Assembly: GCA_027452005.1 (NCBI GenBank) | Contig: DAIDHF010000004.1 | Location: 1-64,000, forward strand | DNA: 64,000 bases | Source: Acidimicrobiales bacterium | GTDB taxonomy: Bacteria > Actinomycetota > Acidimicrobiia > Acidimicrobiales > JAKAVM01 | Direction of reading: 5' to 3' | Shown: positions 38,218 through 48,359 of the stretch, piece by piece | Layout of the letters: each line of letters begins with the position of its first letter | Numbering within the stretch: position 1 is the stretch's first letter | Translations under genes and position numbers: made by a program | Notes under the pieces: model-generated | Seen by the model: only the letters and a program-made list of their open reading frames with translations | Databases searched by the model: none | Told to the model about the DNA's origin: nothing

Positions 38218-39696
38218 TTGCTTCTAAGAACTCGCCTGGTTGGATTGACTGGGCTTCTTATATTTGGGCTCATATTGCTTGGAGGATGCGCAACCAGCGC
38301 TTCACCCGCAAGTAACACGGCGAGCCTAGGGTCAAGTGCACTACCAACCGGGCTAGTGTCTCACGTGGGCAGGTGGCTAGTGGACCAGTCGGGTCGAGTA
38401 CTCCTATTTCACGGGGTGAACATGGTCGACAAGACGGCCCCATTTTATCCATCTAGCGAGGGTTTCTCAACAGATGACGCAAAGTGGCTCGCGCAAAGTG
38501 GATTTCGCGTCGTCCGACTAGGAATTTTGGCAACCGGATTAATGCCGTCTCCCGGCGTGGTTTCCCAGTCCTATATCAACCAAATTGCCAAAACGGTCAA
38601 CCTACTTGGCTCTCACGGAATTTACACTTTGGTCGACTTTCATCAAGACGGTTACGGGCCATCTATCGGCTCCGACGGGTTTCCGAGCTGGATGGTAGAA
38701 ACAAACGGGAAGGTAAACAACGGGGTCGGATTTCCTCTGTATTACATTGCTAATCCAGCGGTTCGGCAGGCTTTTCAGTCCTTTTGGGGCGATCAGAGGT
38801 CTTCTGACGGACGTGGGCTTGAACAGGACTATGGCATCATGTTTAAGGCGGTTGCACGCAAGTTCGCTAACAACCCGTACGTTTTGGGATACGACCTTTT
38901 CAATGAACCTTGGCCTGGGAACGTGTGGAAATCATGTCTGTATAACTCCAATGGTTGTCCAGGCCTTACTCATCAAGAACTAGACAAGGCATATTCGATC
39001 GCCACTAAGGCAATTCGCTCCACTGGAGACCACCATCTTATTTTTGGCGAGCCATTCGTGCTCTTCAACTTCGGAATGGCTGGGACCACTTTGTCTTTAC
39101 CGGGTAACGACAAGAACTCTGGAATGAGTTTCCACATGTATACACTTACCCCAAGTCGAGAACCTGACGTAATTTCCAATGCCATTAGCTGGTCAAAGAA
39201 AACCGGAGGGGCGCTACTTAACACCGAGTGGGCTACGAGCAACTTTGCACCGGATGCAATCAGACAGTCTTCAGAGCTTGACCAAGCCCTTTTGCCCTGG
39301 ATCTACTGGTCTTTTGACGGTGGACTGGTGAAAGATGTCTTACAGCCTCCAACTGGGGCAAATCTAGTTGGAGGAGACGTAACGGCCGTAGTTCAGCCGT
39401 ATCCACTTGCTGTAGCTGGTACTCCTCTCAGTTTCTCTTACGTAAATTCCGACAGGACCCTGACATTCAGCTGGTCTACCACCGGAGTGGGTTCAAAAGG
39501 GCATTCGCCACACGCGGTAACTTCATTCGAGGTCCCATCAGAGGTATATCCCAACGGATACTTGCTTTCCATAACCGGAGGTAAAATACTGTCAAAACCG
39601 TGTGTCTCAATCGTCGAGCTAAAGGCATATTCTGGGGCGAGAAAAGTAACGGTGACCATCTCTCCAGGGCCATCTTCGAGCTGTGCTCACGGCTAA
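38218..39696 (+). CDS. Endoglycoceramidase-like GH5 glycosidase, predicted lipoprotein
   Basis: TTG start; lipobox-like FGLILLGGCATS; LFHGVNMVDKTAPFYPSSEGFSTDDAKWLAQSGFRVVRLGI; LVDFHQDGYGPSIGSDGFPSWM; YDLFNEPWPG; LLNTEWATSN. Confidence 0.85.
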   Translation: MLLRTRLVGLTGLLIFGLILLGGCATSASPASNTASLGSSALPTGLVSHVGRWLVDQSGRVLLFHGVNMVDKTAPFYPSSEGFSTDDAKWLAQSGFRVVRLGILATGLMPSPGVVSQSYINQIAKTVNLLGSHGIYTLVDFHQDGYGPSIGSDGFPSWMVETNGKVNNGVGFPLYYIANPAVRQAFQSFWGDQRSSDGRGLEQDYGIMFKAVARKFANNPYVLGYDLFNEPWPGNVWKSCLYNSNGCPGLTHQELDKAYSIATKAIRSTGDHHLIFGEPFVLFNFGMAGTTLSLPGNDKNSGMSFHMYTLTPSREPDVISNAISWSKKTGGALLNTEWATSNFAPDAIRQSSELDQALLPWIYWSFDGGLVKDVLQPPTGANLVGGDVTAVVQPYPLAVAGTPLSFSYVNSDRTLTFSWSTTGVGSKGHSPHAVTSFEVPSEVYPNGYLLSITGGKILSKPCVSIVELKAYSGARKVTVTISPGPSSSCAHG

Positions 39697-39720
39697 ATCG
39701 TAAAGATCACTCGTCAATTA

Positions 39721-40047
39721 ATGCATCGTGAACAGATCTCGAATTTGGATAACTGCTATGACTTGCAGCTTGACGGGGTGCTACTGCGCATTAAAGTTAT
39801 TGCCGGAAGTCCGAAGGATCAGATTTTAGGAGAAAGTGCAGGTTTGCTTCGAATAAAGATTGCCGCTCCACCAGTTGAAGGACGAGCGAATCGGGAACTG
39901 TGCAAATATCTAGCACAGATTTTTAGGATTTCGAAATCCGATGTTGAAATCCTAAAAGGATTTCACTCATCTAGTAAGGTAGTTAAGCTCTATTCAGTTG
40001 ATCCGGTTCTGTTTAGAGAAAACCTATTCGTTAGTGTTGAAAGATAG
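39721..40047 (+). CDS. DUF167 (YggU family) protein
   Basis: LRIKVIAGSPKDQILGESAGLLRIKIAAPPVEGRANRELCKYLAQIF. Confidence 0.88.
   Translation: MHREQISNLDNCYDLQLDGVLLRIKVIAGSPKDQILGESAGLLRIKIAAPPVEGRANRELCKYLAQIFRISKSDVEILKGFHSSSKVVKLYSVDPVLFRENLFVSVER
39921..39964 (+). repeat. Clustered inverted repeats of GGATTTC/GAAATCC inside the DUF167 gene
   Basis: TTTTAGGATTTC...GAAATCCTAAAA (12-bp arms) and GAAATCC-taaaa-GGATTTC (7-bp arms) overlap. Confidence 0.8.
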
Positions 40048-40096
40048 CCACGTTGGGCCACTCAATAAGGAAGACCGCCGTTAATTTGGAAGTCTC

Positions 40097-42562
40097 CTAA
40101 TTTACCAGGTTGGCCGGATGCAGTTCAGGGGGGTACCAGTACCCATCCGAAGCCAGCCACCATCCAGGATAAGGTGCCGATAGGATCTCATTGCTAATCA
40201 CTTCCTGGTACTGACTTGTAGCAGTTTCGGACATAGTTGATTGTGTTACGGGCTCTACCGCAGTTCCATTAGTTGTCATGCTTGCATCTCCTATTGATTG
40301 TTGTTGCGATAAATTAGCTTGTTCCGTAAGAGGGTATGAGTTTGTCGGAGGCTCCCAGCGATGATCGCGGTCTTGGTGTGGCGGCGCCCAATCTTGAGCT
40401 ACCAATTCTACGTGCGGTGGATCCCACGGATTACCACCCGACTGATTGAAGTGCTCTTCGGTCTGCCATATGACTGATCCTACGGCTTCGTCAGTTGGCG
40501 TTTCGGGAATTGACGAAGTAGGCGGTGGTGGTAGTAATGGTTGCTGAGCATGTGGCACCATGTGCGGAGGTGTAGGATCACCTAGCGGGGGAACACTTGG
40601 CTGGGCTACGGGGGTATGTTCTGTTCTGGCTATAGGCGGAAGGTGGGAAGTTGAGGAATTAGCTCCCGGTACTGATGGTTGACTCGGAACCGACGTGTGA
40701 ATCCCTTGAATAGGAAGTTGACTATATACCGGTGGTGGCGGGGGAACACTTGCAACCGGTGGTGGCGGGGGAACACTACTTCCGTTGCCGGCATGTGGAG
40801 GTAGATTGGCATTGGAGGGCTCTCCAGCTTGACTACCAGGCCCACTGCCCTCTACTGAGAACTGGGAGAGAGCAGGGTCTTGAATCCTTGGACCACTCGG
40901 CGCTAGGTTGCCTTGGACCAGGACATCTTGGTTGATATCGGACGGACTTGGACCTTCGCCACCGGCAACCACAACCTTGTTACGCCCTGTCTCCTTGGCT
41001 TCATATAATGCCGTATCAGCACGTCGAATCAGATCGTCTGGATTTGCGTCGTCTCCTTGTACAGAGGCGCAACCGAACGATGCAGTAATCTCAAGTGTCT
41101 GGCCATCTTCAAGAGCGATTGGAGACTCGCATATGCTTTGTCGCATTCTCTCGGCAGCTAGCTTTGCACCTTCGACCGAAGTCATTGGAAGGACCACCAA
41201 GAATTCCTCGCCTCCCCAACGACCTAATAGGTCCCCTGATCTCAATGTTTTCATCATTCGGGCGGTTACCTCACAAAGTACAGTGTCACCAGCATCATGG
41301 CCGAAGGTATCATTTACTCTCTTGAAATGATCAACATCTGCAATAAGTAGAGACATTGACTGGTTGTGGCGTTTGACGGTCGACACGGTTGAACTCAAGT
41401 GATCATCAAGGTGGCGTCTGTTGTAAATTCCAGTTAACGGGTCAAGTCGGGAGACGAGGTCGAGTTCCTGGGTCAGTGCCTGGAGTTTGTTTCTTCCCTC
41501 CAAGAATCGATAGAACAACTCCGCAGCAAAGATAACAATTAGTGCGTACACGGCAAATAGAGCCCACTGAACTAAAACGGTGTGGCCACTAATAGTTGCA
41601 AATAGCTGAGAGTTAGGAACCGCAATGGCTAGTTTCCAAGGAGTCCCGGCGATACTTTGGGTTACGAAATATGATGGGACACCTTTGTTGGTAGTGTAAA
41701 AGCCACTCGATGCATGTCCGATGGCTTTCTTGAGTCCTCCGTCAATTGCAGACAACAGTTGAAATCCACCTGAAACACCACTGATTGCTGGACTTGAGGC
41801 CAGAACAAACTGGTTTGAATCAAGTAGAAATACCTCGTGATGAGAGTACTCAACTGCGTTATTTAGGAACTTAGACAAAGGAGTCTGGCCAATTTGGTAA
41901 GAGCCGATCAAAATTCGCTCACCGAATAAAGTATTAAATGCTGACGAAATCTCTACCACGGGTGTGGGATCTTGAGTCGCGGTTGGATTGGTCAGGTTTG
42001 AAACCACCGATTGACCCGGCTTCAAATTTGGCAAGCCAGTTATAATTTGCTCGCCCAAAAATGCAAAGTTCTGTTGCTGGGTCTCTTGAATTCCGGCCGT
42101 CTTGGAATTTAGTTGAGAGATATCTAGGACTACGCTGTCTTGGGAAGTCACCAAGACAGCTTCTTGAAATCCAAATACGTCTACAAGTTCTTGGAAAATG
42201 TCTTGGTCAACCGGGGTCTGACCCGATACCGGAAAATACGGTCCATCGAGGTATTTTTCGGCCTCTTGGAGTTGGTGTTGCTCCAGTTGGTCAATATAGG
42301 CCGTTACGAACGACCCGGTTACTGGTGCCCTTGCACGAAAGGTACCCTCTAGCTGATTTCGCTGTGAATCTTGGGACAGCTTCAGGGCAAAGGCAGGGCC
42401 GCCAATAACTACAAGTAGTACGATCCCAATAATTGAATAGATTTTGGTTTGGCTTGAAGATTTATGGGATCGACGCTGGGAGATGCTGGGCAACTCCTGT
42501 CCAAGCACCTCTCCTTCGGGAGTCTGACTCCCTGCTACCATTTCCTGGGCCGACACATTCAT
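40097..42562 (-). CDS. Membrane sensor diguanylate cyclase (Cache-like sensor + GGDEF) with Pro-rich linker and Trp-rich C-terminal motif
   Basis: TM KIYSIIGIVLLVVIGGPAFAL; GRWGGEEFLVVLP active GGEEF; SVPPPPPVASVPPPPPVY; C-terminal APYPGWWLASDGYWYPPELHP. Confidence 0.9.
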   Translation of the reverse strand: MNVSAQEMVAGSQTPEGEVLGQELPSISQRRSHKSSSQTKIYSIIGIVLLVVIGGPAFALKLSQDSQRNQLEGTFRARAPVTGSFVTAYIDQLEQHQLQEAEKYLDGPYFPVSGQTPVDQDIFQELVDVFGFQEAVLVTSQDSVVLDISQLNSKTAGIQETQQQNFAFLGEQIITGLPNLKPGQSVVSNLTNPTATQDPTPVVEISSAFNTLFGERILIGSYQIGQTPLSKFLNNAVEYSHHEVFLLDSNQFVLASSPAISGVSGGFQLLSAIDGGLKKAIGHASSGFYTTNKGVPSYFVTQSIAGTPWKLAIAVPNSQLFATISGHTVLVQWALFAVYALIVIFAAELFYRFLEGRNKLQALTQELDLVSRLDPLTGIYNRRHLDDHLSSTVSTVKRHNQSMSLLIADVDHFKRVNDTFGHDAGDTVLCEVTARMMKTLRSGDLLGRWGGEEFLVVLPMTSVEGAKLAAERMRQSICESPIALEDGQTLEITASFGCASVQGDDANPDDLIRRADTALYEAKETGRNKVVVAGGEGPSPSDINQDVLVQGNLAPSGPRIQDPALSQFSVEGSGPGSQAGEPSNANLPPHAGNGSSVPPPPPVASVPPPPPVYSQLPIQGIHTSVPSQPSVPGANSSTSHLPPIARTEHTPVAQPSVPPLGDPTPPHMVPHAQQPLLPPPPTSSIPETPTDEAVGSVIWQTEEHFNQSGGNPWDPPHVELVAQDWAPPHQDRDHRWEPPTNSYPLTEQANLSQQQSIGDASMTTNGTAVEPVTQSTMSETATSQYQEVISNEILSAPYPGWWLASDGYWYPPELHPANLVN

Positions 42563-42773
42563 TGGTCTCTTACAACCTCCCAGGTAATTTTTGCACGCGT
42601 GGCCCTCTTGGGCGTGTATATCACTCTAAATAGTGTCGTCAGGTTTGATTGGAATCTTTACCCAACCCACTTGAGGCTATCCGACCAGGGCTTTTCTAAG
42701 ACTCTTACTCGATCTATCCAAAGTAGCCTCTATCAGGAAAACGAGTTTTTCCAATAATTTATGTCAAAAAGGG

Positions 42774-44510
42774 CTACTGATTCATCCAAATCGAAGTTGG
42801 GAAAAACTGCCCCGCATTAAATCCATAGGCCGGTGTTCCATCCGGACAGGTCAAACCTCGAAAGTTCATGGTGTGATCGTCTGCAGCACACATCCAAAGT
42901 GTCTGCCATCCAAAGAGGAATGGAAGGTTTTCAACGAGCCGTTTGTTCACGTTCTGATAGGCCGTGATTCTCTGCTGGGGATCTGGATTGGTTCTACCCT
43001 CTTGAAGATATATCTCAAGAGCTGGGTCGTCGTAGCGGGCCAGATTTAGCGCAATCGCCCCTGGGGGACCCATAGTTGTGGTGCTCAAGAACGGATAGTT
43101 CTGGTCCGGGTCAGCAGCACTAAAGAACTGGAACAGACCGACCTGGTATTTGCCCTCAACAAGATTCAAGGTGTATGTGTCTTGAAGCATAGTTGTTGTT
43201 GTAATCTCAATCCCGGCGGCCTGCCACATGGTTTGGAAGGCATTCATAAGTTCGACGTATCGAGTCTGAGATGGCCCAGAAAGATTGATTGTGAGGGGCC
43301 CGGGGTGTTGAGCTTTATATTGGGCTACGTACTGCTTTGCCTTGTTGAGGTCAAATGTGGGGTACTGGTCGGCTATGGCCTGGGAATACCACGGATAACC
43401 GGGAGGAAATAGCCCGGGTGACAGCTCGGGAATGTCATCGAAAAACGTAGCCCGGATCTTTTCCCGATCAGAGGCATATGCCAAGGCTTGACGAACCAAC
43501 AGGTTTGCTGTGGGTCCACTCTGACAGTTCATTATCAGGTTATCAATAGACGGCTCACCGACAACCCCATGGGCATCGTTGTATAACTGAAACGACGAAT
43601 CGCCGTAAAGATCGACATAGTTCTGTGGGTCCTGAGAGTGCATCAGGTTGATACCGCCTGACCGGAGCGTGGCTTCGCGACTCTGGTCATCAATGATCGG
43701 CCTAAACTCAATCGCATCAAGATAGGGGAGTCCTGGGCGCCAGTAGTGTGGATTCTTGGTAGCATTGAAGCTGATGTTCTGTGTCCACTCGGAAAAGACG
43801 AAGGGGCCTGTGCCAACTGGATTGGAGTTGGCGGCGTCCTGAACACTCCCGTCGGGATTGATGTACTTGGGAGTAATCATGTATCCACCCTGGCTCGTTA
43901 GTTCTGCCGGGAATGCAACCCAGGGCTGGCTCATTTGGATAGAAACTGTAAGATTATCAACTTTTGACACGTTCACGATTGGCTTGAGAGCAATACCGGT
44001 CAGAATAGACACTTGCAGGGCGTGAAGGTTTGCAATAACCGCGTCAGCATCACAGGGAGTGCCGTCGTGAAAATACACGTTAGGACGCATCTGGATTGTC
44101 CAGTTATCATAAGAAGAATTTGGTGTTATAGCCTGTGCAAGATATGGCTTGACGGTTCCATCTTGGGCAAGGATCGCTAAGGGATCCAACACGGTGTTGG
44201 CGTAAGAAAAACCAGTGGCGTCAAATCTTGAGGTCGGTGATGCTGGACTGAGACCACTCACCTCCGAGTAGGTCCCGATTACCACTTTCCCGCCTGGCCG
44301 AGGTGTGAGTTTAGAGATCCCTATGTCCGGGTTTACGGGAGTTGCGTAGTTCGTGGTACTTGACCCGCCATTCGATGATCCACACGCGGCCAAAAGCCCT
44401 GAAGCGCTTCCCCCGAATGCCGCAAATCCTGCTGCGCCTTTTAGACCCCCAGATAAAAATGAACGACGGTCAATACTCTTGGCCACAAACAACTCCTTAG
44501 CTTCCCTCAT
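42774..44510 (-). CDS. ABC transporter family 5 substrate-binding protein (Tat/lipoprotein-like)
   Basis: SIDRRSFLSGGLKGAAGFAAFGGSASGLLAACGSS; GTGPFVFSEWTQNISFNATKNPHYWRPGLPYLDAIEFRPI; start at ATG 44510 inferred. Confidence 0.88.
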   Translation of the reverse strand: MREAKELFVAKSIDRRSFLSGGLKGAAGFAAFGGSASGLLAACGSSNGGSSTTNYATPVNPDIGISKLTPRPGGKVVIGTYSEVSGLSPASPTSRFDATGFSYANTVLDPLAILAQDGTVKPYLAQAITPNSSYDNWTIQMRPNVYFHDGTPCDADAVIANLHALQVSILTGIALKPIVNVSKVDNLTVSIQMSQPWVAFPAELTSQGGYMITPKYINPDGSVQDAANSNPVGTGPFVFSEWTQNISFNATKNPHYWRPGLPYLDAIEFRPIIDDQSREATLRSGGINLMHSQDPQNYVDLYGDSSFQLYNDAHGVVGEPSIDNLIMNCQSGPTANLLVRQALAYASDREKIRATFFDDIPELSPGLFPPGYPWYSQAIADQYPTFDLNKAKQYVAQYKAQHPGPLTINLSGPSQTRYVELMNAFQTMWQAAGIEITTTTMLQDTYTLNLVEGKYQVGLFQFFSAADPDQNYPFLSTTTMGPPGAIALNLARYDDPALEIYLQEGRTNPDPQQRITAYQNVNKRLVENLPFLFGWQTLWMCAADDHTMNFRGLTCPDGTPAYGFNAGQFFPTSIWMNQ

Positions 44511-44843
44511 TTGAACTATTGCCCGATAACACCTTGAACAAGCGTGTGTTGCCGTGGCAGTAGTTTCCTGCAACTTCCAACTAATACCCCAGGTTACTCG
44601 TTGGTAATACGCCATAATACTAGGGCCTAGAGTGGTCGTGCATTCGCATTCTGCACAAATGCCATCAAAAGAACACACGTTCGGTATTTGTGGACTTTAG
44701 TCAAGTAGGCTGACTTTGACAGATAGTAGGGAAGTTCTAGAGCCTTACGTCACGATTTGTCGAATTCAAAAATGAAACTAAAGTAACTCATTAGTAATAC
44801 CCGACAGGCTGAGAAGTTCAGTGAGAGAGGTGGAGAGATACCA

Positions 44844-46706
44844 ATGGCAACGAGCAACTTGAACGGTTCAAATAAGTCCACAGGAGCGAACAGAAAGGCT
44901 GAAATCTCGCCGAGTTCTCAAGTCGGACTTGACTATTCGAGTCTCGACGGGGCCATAGGTCTGAACTGGTTCCAGTTGGACCCAGATTTAGAGTCAATTG
45001 TCACTCGTAACCTACCTCCAGAAGACCACGCTTGGGCGAGATCTAAGCTCGACTCACTTGGGAGTCTCATCGGCGGGCGAATCGCCCGTAATGCAGACAT
45101 CATTGACCAAAACCCCCCGAAACTGGTCCCATATGACAACTGGGCGCAGATTGCAAATAGGATAGATCACCACCCGGCCGCAATTGATTCTAAGACCGCA
45201 CTCTGGGAGGTCGGATACGTATCGGGATTTGCTCGAGATGAAAAGGATCGGGGAAGGCCGGTACCGGGGGTGGTCCTAGCGGCTGCAAACTATCTACTCT
45301 CCCAGGCCGACACGGGAATGGTCTGCTCGTTAGGTATGACTAGCGGTGTGGCTGGATTGGTCGAGGCCTATGCGCCTTTAGACATACGAGGTGAGTTACT
45401 CGAAGGGCTCAAGGCCGACAGTTTTGATAGAGGGACTGACGGATCAATGTTTTTGACCGAACGAGATGGAGGATCTGATCTGGGGAGCACTGTCAAATGT
45501 ACGGCCCGCGACATTGGCGACGGCCGAGTGCTGATAAACGGTGAGAAATGGTTCTGTTCTAATATTGACGGGGCTGCAATTGCCCTACTGGCAAGACCCG
45601 AGGGCGCACCCATGGGCTCAGCTTCTATCGGGCTGTATCTGGTTCCCAAGACTAAAGATGATGGAACGCCTAACTCCTATACCATGAGGAGACTAAAAGA
45701 CAAGCTCGGTACGCGCTCCGTGCCAACTGGCGAGGTCGTGTTCGAGGATGCAATTGGGTACGCCTTGCGTCCGACCGAGATCAGACCGGGTTTGGCTGAT
45801 GCCCCAGGTGATCCCACATCAGATGCCGGTGGACTCAACCGAATGATGGAAATGGTCAACGGGTCAAGATTTGGGGTAGCCCTGATGGGACTGGGAATTG
45901 CACGACGGTCCTTTTTGGAGGCCGCAATCTGGGCTTACCACCGAAGAGCCAAGGGGAAGCTCTTGATTGACCTACCCTTAGTGAAAGAGCAGTTAGTTGA
46001 CTGTCTGGTGCGTCTAGAAGGCGCTCTGGCCTTTAGCTTTGAGTGCGCCCTGGCAAACAGATACGACTTTGGTGGACTGTTTCGGAGAATATGCGTACCG
46101 GCCGCCAAAGTTAGTCTGTGTCGGTTGGGGCTTGACAATGCCATTTATGCAGTGGAGCTCTTTGGCGGCAACGGGTACTGCGAAAACTTTGGAATGACTC
46201 GGTTACTACGTGATGCGCAGTGCCACACGATCTGGGAGGGAAGTGAAAACATATGTCGACTAGACGTATTGAGAGCGATCAGAAGACACGATAGCCATGA
46301 GGCCATTTTTGAAAGAGTTGGTCAAACTAAGAATCTAGTAAAGTCGGCCGCGCTGGCCTCACCTGCGTTAGCTGAGTTGTCGTCGTATATATCTGCCCGA
46401 GAAGAGAACCTTAGGAGCCTCGTAAAACAGGCCTTTGATGCCCCCCCTGAAATATCCGAGGTGCTCTCGGCAAGAATAACTGACTCCATTACTCATTTGG
46501 TTGGGGTCTCCTTGTTGACCGAGCAGGCGATTGAGACAGATAGCGCTCGGAAGATGCTTGTTGCACTGAGATATATAAGGAGCATTGACCCAGGATTTAG
46601 CAACCGATCTAGTATGGACCTCGATCAGATTGCACAAGTAGGGGCAAGGGAGATAGTTGAATATCAACCGGTCTCGGCAGACCTACTTGCTCGGGCAGTT
46701 GCTTGA
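44844..46706 (+). CDS. Acyl-CoA dehydrogenase, large AidB-like type
   Basis: MFLTERDGGSDLGSTVKCTARDIGDGRVLINGEKWFCSNIDG; ELFGGNGYCENFGMTRLLRDAQCHTIWEGSENICRLDVLRA. Confidence 0.9.
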   Translation: MATSNLNGSNKSTGANRKAEISPSSQVGLDYSSLDGAIGLNWFQLDPDLESIVTRNLPPEDHAWARSKLDSLGSLIGGRIARNADIIDQNPPKLVPYDNWAQIANRIDHHPAAIDSKTALWEVGYVSGFARDEKDRGRPVPGVVLAAANYLLSQADTGMVCSLGMTSGVAGLVEAYAPLDIRGELLEGLKADSFDRGTDGSMFLTERDGGSDLGSTVKCTARDIGDGRVLINGEKWFCSNIDGAAIALLARPEGAPMGSASIGLYLVPKTKDDGTPNSYTMRRLKDKLGTRSVPTGEVVFEDAIGYALRPTEIRPGLADAPGDPTSDAGGLNRMMEMVNGSRFGVALMGLGIARRSFLEAAIWAYHRRAKGKLLIDLPLVKEQLVDCLVRLEGALAFSFECALANRYDFGGLFRRICVPAAKVSLCRLGLDNAIYAVELFGGNGYCENFGMTRLLRDAQCHTIWEGSENICRLDVLRAIRRHDSHEAIFERVGQTKNLVKSAALASPALAELSSYISAREENLRSLVKQAFDAPPEISEVLSARITDSITHLVGVSLLTEQAIETDSARKMLVALRYIRSIDPGFSNRSSMDLDQIAQVGAREIVEYQPVSADLLARAVA

Positions 46707-46709
46707 ACC

Positions 46710-46728
46710 GTTGGCTGTTGTTGCCAAC
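46710..46728. terminator. Possible hairpin between convergent genes
   Basis: GTTGGC-tgttgtt-GCCAAC between stops of 46706(+) and 46728(-); no clear U-tract. Confidence 0.3.
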
Positions 46729-47537
46729 TAGTCTACAGTTACCTCGTGTTGGGCTAATTCTTCTGGTCGTTCTTTCCTTGCAATGTTTTGCTTGTAGAGC
46801 AGTACCCCCATTACGAAAAACCCAACCAGAGACATAACAATTCCAGTTACCTCAACCGCGTCAAATGGAGGATTGACGTCCAGCCACAAGAACTCGTCGA
46901 AAAATCGAGCTGCCCCCCAAAAGGCAAACAGACCAAAGAAGACCAAAAGGTTTGGGCCTCCATTTTTCGTAACATACTTTTCAATCTGCAATAGAATGAT
47001 AAATACAGCGAATGATTCAATTGATTGAAATATTGGGGCTGGGATCCGTTTCCCAACCTCCCCGGCGTAGTACATGCCGTACCAGGAACTAGTTACCCGT
47101 CCACCTCCAGCGATCATCAGCTGAGGACCCAAGAGTCTTCCCAGAGCCCAGGCCGCCATTAGAACCGGGGCGACAAGATCGAGGAGCTTAGACAGGGAGA
47201 CCTCCGACTGAGATGACTTGGCCTTCCAGGTCCCAACCAGGCCCCCCAAGGCGAGTCCACCAAATGATGACAGTCCCCCGTGCCAGATCGCCACGATATC
47301 CCCCAGGTTGTGACTATAGAAGCTCCAGTTGGCCGCCACGTGGACGATTCTGGCCCCCAAGATAGAGGACACGATTACCCAGATAAAGGTACTCCCGAGC
47401 CAGGTGTCGGAGTATCCGTTATCCCGGAGCCGCTTGGCAAGGTACCGGTAGGCAACCCAGAAGGTAACTGCCAGGCCAATCCCGTATGTGTGAATCTGAA
47501 GGGGGCCTATGTGAAAAACGACTGGAATTGGCTTCAT
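46728..47537 (-). CDS. lgt: Prolipoprotein diacylglyceryl transferase
   Basis: FHIGPLQIHTYGIGLAVTFWVAYR, IWHGGLSSFGGLALGGLVGTW, multiple TM segments, FDEFLWLDVNPPFD. Confidence 0.87.
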   Translation of the reverse strand: MKPIPVVFHIGPLQIHTYGIGLAVTFWVAYRYLAKRLRDNGYSDTWLGSTFIWVIVSSILGARIVHVAANWSFYSHNLGDIVAIWHGGLSSFGGLALGGLVGTWKAKSSQSEVSLSKLLDLVAPVLMAAWALGRLLGPQLMIAGGGRVTSSWYGMYYAGEVGKRIPAPIFQSIESFAVFIILLQIEKYVTKNGGPNLLVFFGLFAFWGAARFFDEFLWLDVNPPFDAVEVTGIVMSLVGFFVMGVLLYKQNIARKERPEELAQHEVTVD

Positions 47538-47602
47538 CTCAGCTATAGATACTATCGCAACTTGGACGTGAGTTTTCTTAGCCCAAGTAGTAGATTGCAG
47601 GC

Positions 47603-48283
47603 ATGGGTGAAATCATTCAATTTCCGTCAAACGGGACAGATGGACAGGGTTATCTTGCCACTCCACCATCTGGATCGGGTCCAGGGGTGGTAGTTATTCA
47701 AGAGTGGTGGGGTCTGGTCGACCACATCAAAGACGTTTGCGACAGGTTTGCTTTAGAGGGGTTTACGGCTCTAGCCCCTGACCTGTACCGGGGCGAGGTC
47801 TCACGTGAACCCGACGAGGCTGGCAAGCTAATGATGGCCATGGCACTAGATCGGGCCGCAAAGGACATGAGCGGGGCCATAGACGAGTTGGTCCGGCGGG
47901 GTTCAAAAAACGGGGTCGGGGTAGTTGGGTTTTGCATGGGGGGTGGGCTTGCACTGGCCCTGGCTTGCCAAAGACCCGACAAGGTTCTGGCTGTGGCTCC
48001 ATTCTACGGGGCAGTACCCTGGCCAAACTACCAGCCCGATTACTCAAAGATTACAGCCAAGGTACGCGGACACTACGCCGAGCTTGACGACTGGATGACC
48101 CCAGAAAAGGCGCGAGAGCTAGAGAAAACCCTGACCGATCTTGGAAAAGATGCCCGGATTACAATCTACCCCGGTACCCAGCATGCATTTTTCAATGACA
48201 CCAGACCCGAGGTCTTCAATCCCCAGGCATCACAGTCGGCCTGGAAGGACACGGTGGATCTATTTAGGACAACCCTTAGTTGA
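47603..48283 (+). CDS. Dienelactone hydrolase family protein
   Basis: GPGVVVIQEWWGLVDHIKDVCDRFALEGFTALAPDLYRG; VGFCMGGGLALALA; GTQHAFFND. Confidence 0.93.
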   Translation: MGEIIQFPSNGTDGQGYLATPPSGSGPGVVVIQEWWGLVDHIKDVCDRFALEGFTALAPDLYRGEVSREPDEAGKLMMAMALDRAAKDMSGAIDELVRRGSKNGVGVVGFCMGGGLALALACQRPDKVLAVAPFYGAVPWPNYQPDYSKITAKVRGHYAELDDWMTPEKARELEKTLTDLGKDARITIYPGTQHAFFNDTRPEVFNPQASQSAWKDTVDLFRTTLS

Positions 48284-48359
48284 ACCGTCAATCCAGAGGC
48301 TCGAAATGGGCAAGATCTCTAGTTGAACACTTTAGCTAATTGTAACTAGCATTTGACCC

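Noticed and set aside
40908-41330. 140-aa plus-strand ORF
   Set aside because: Antisense to GGDEF domain; shadow ORF.
42774-44510. Family 5 ABC substrate-binding protein as a full transporter locus
   Set aside because: No permease or ATPase genes adjacent; only an orphan binding protein can be supported.
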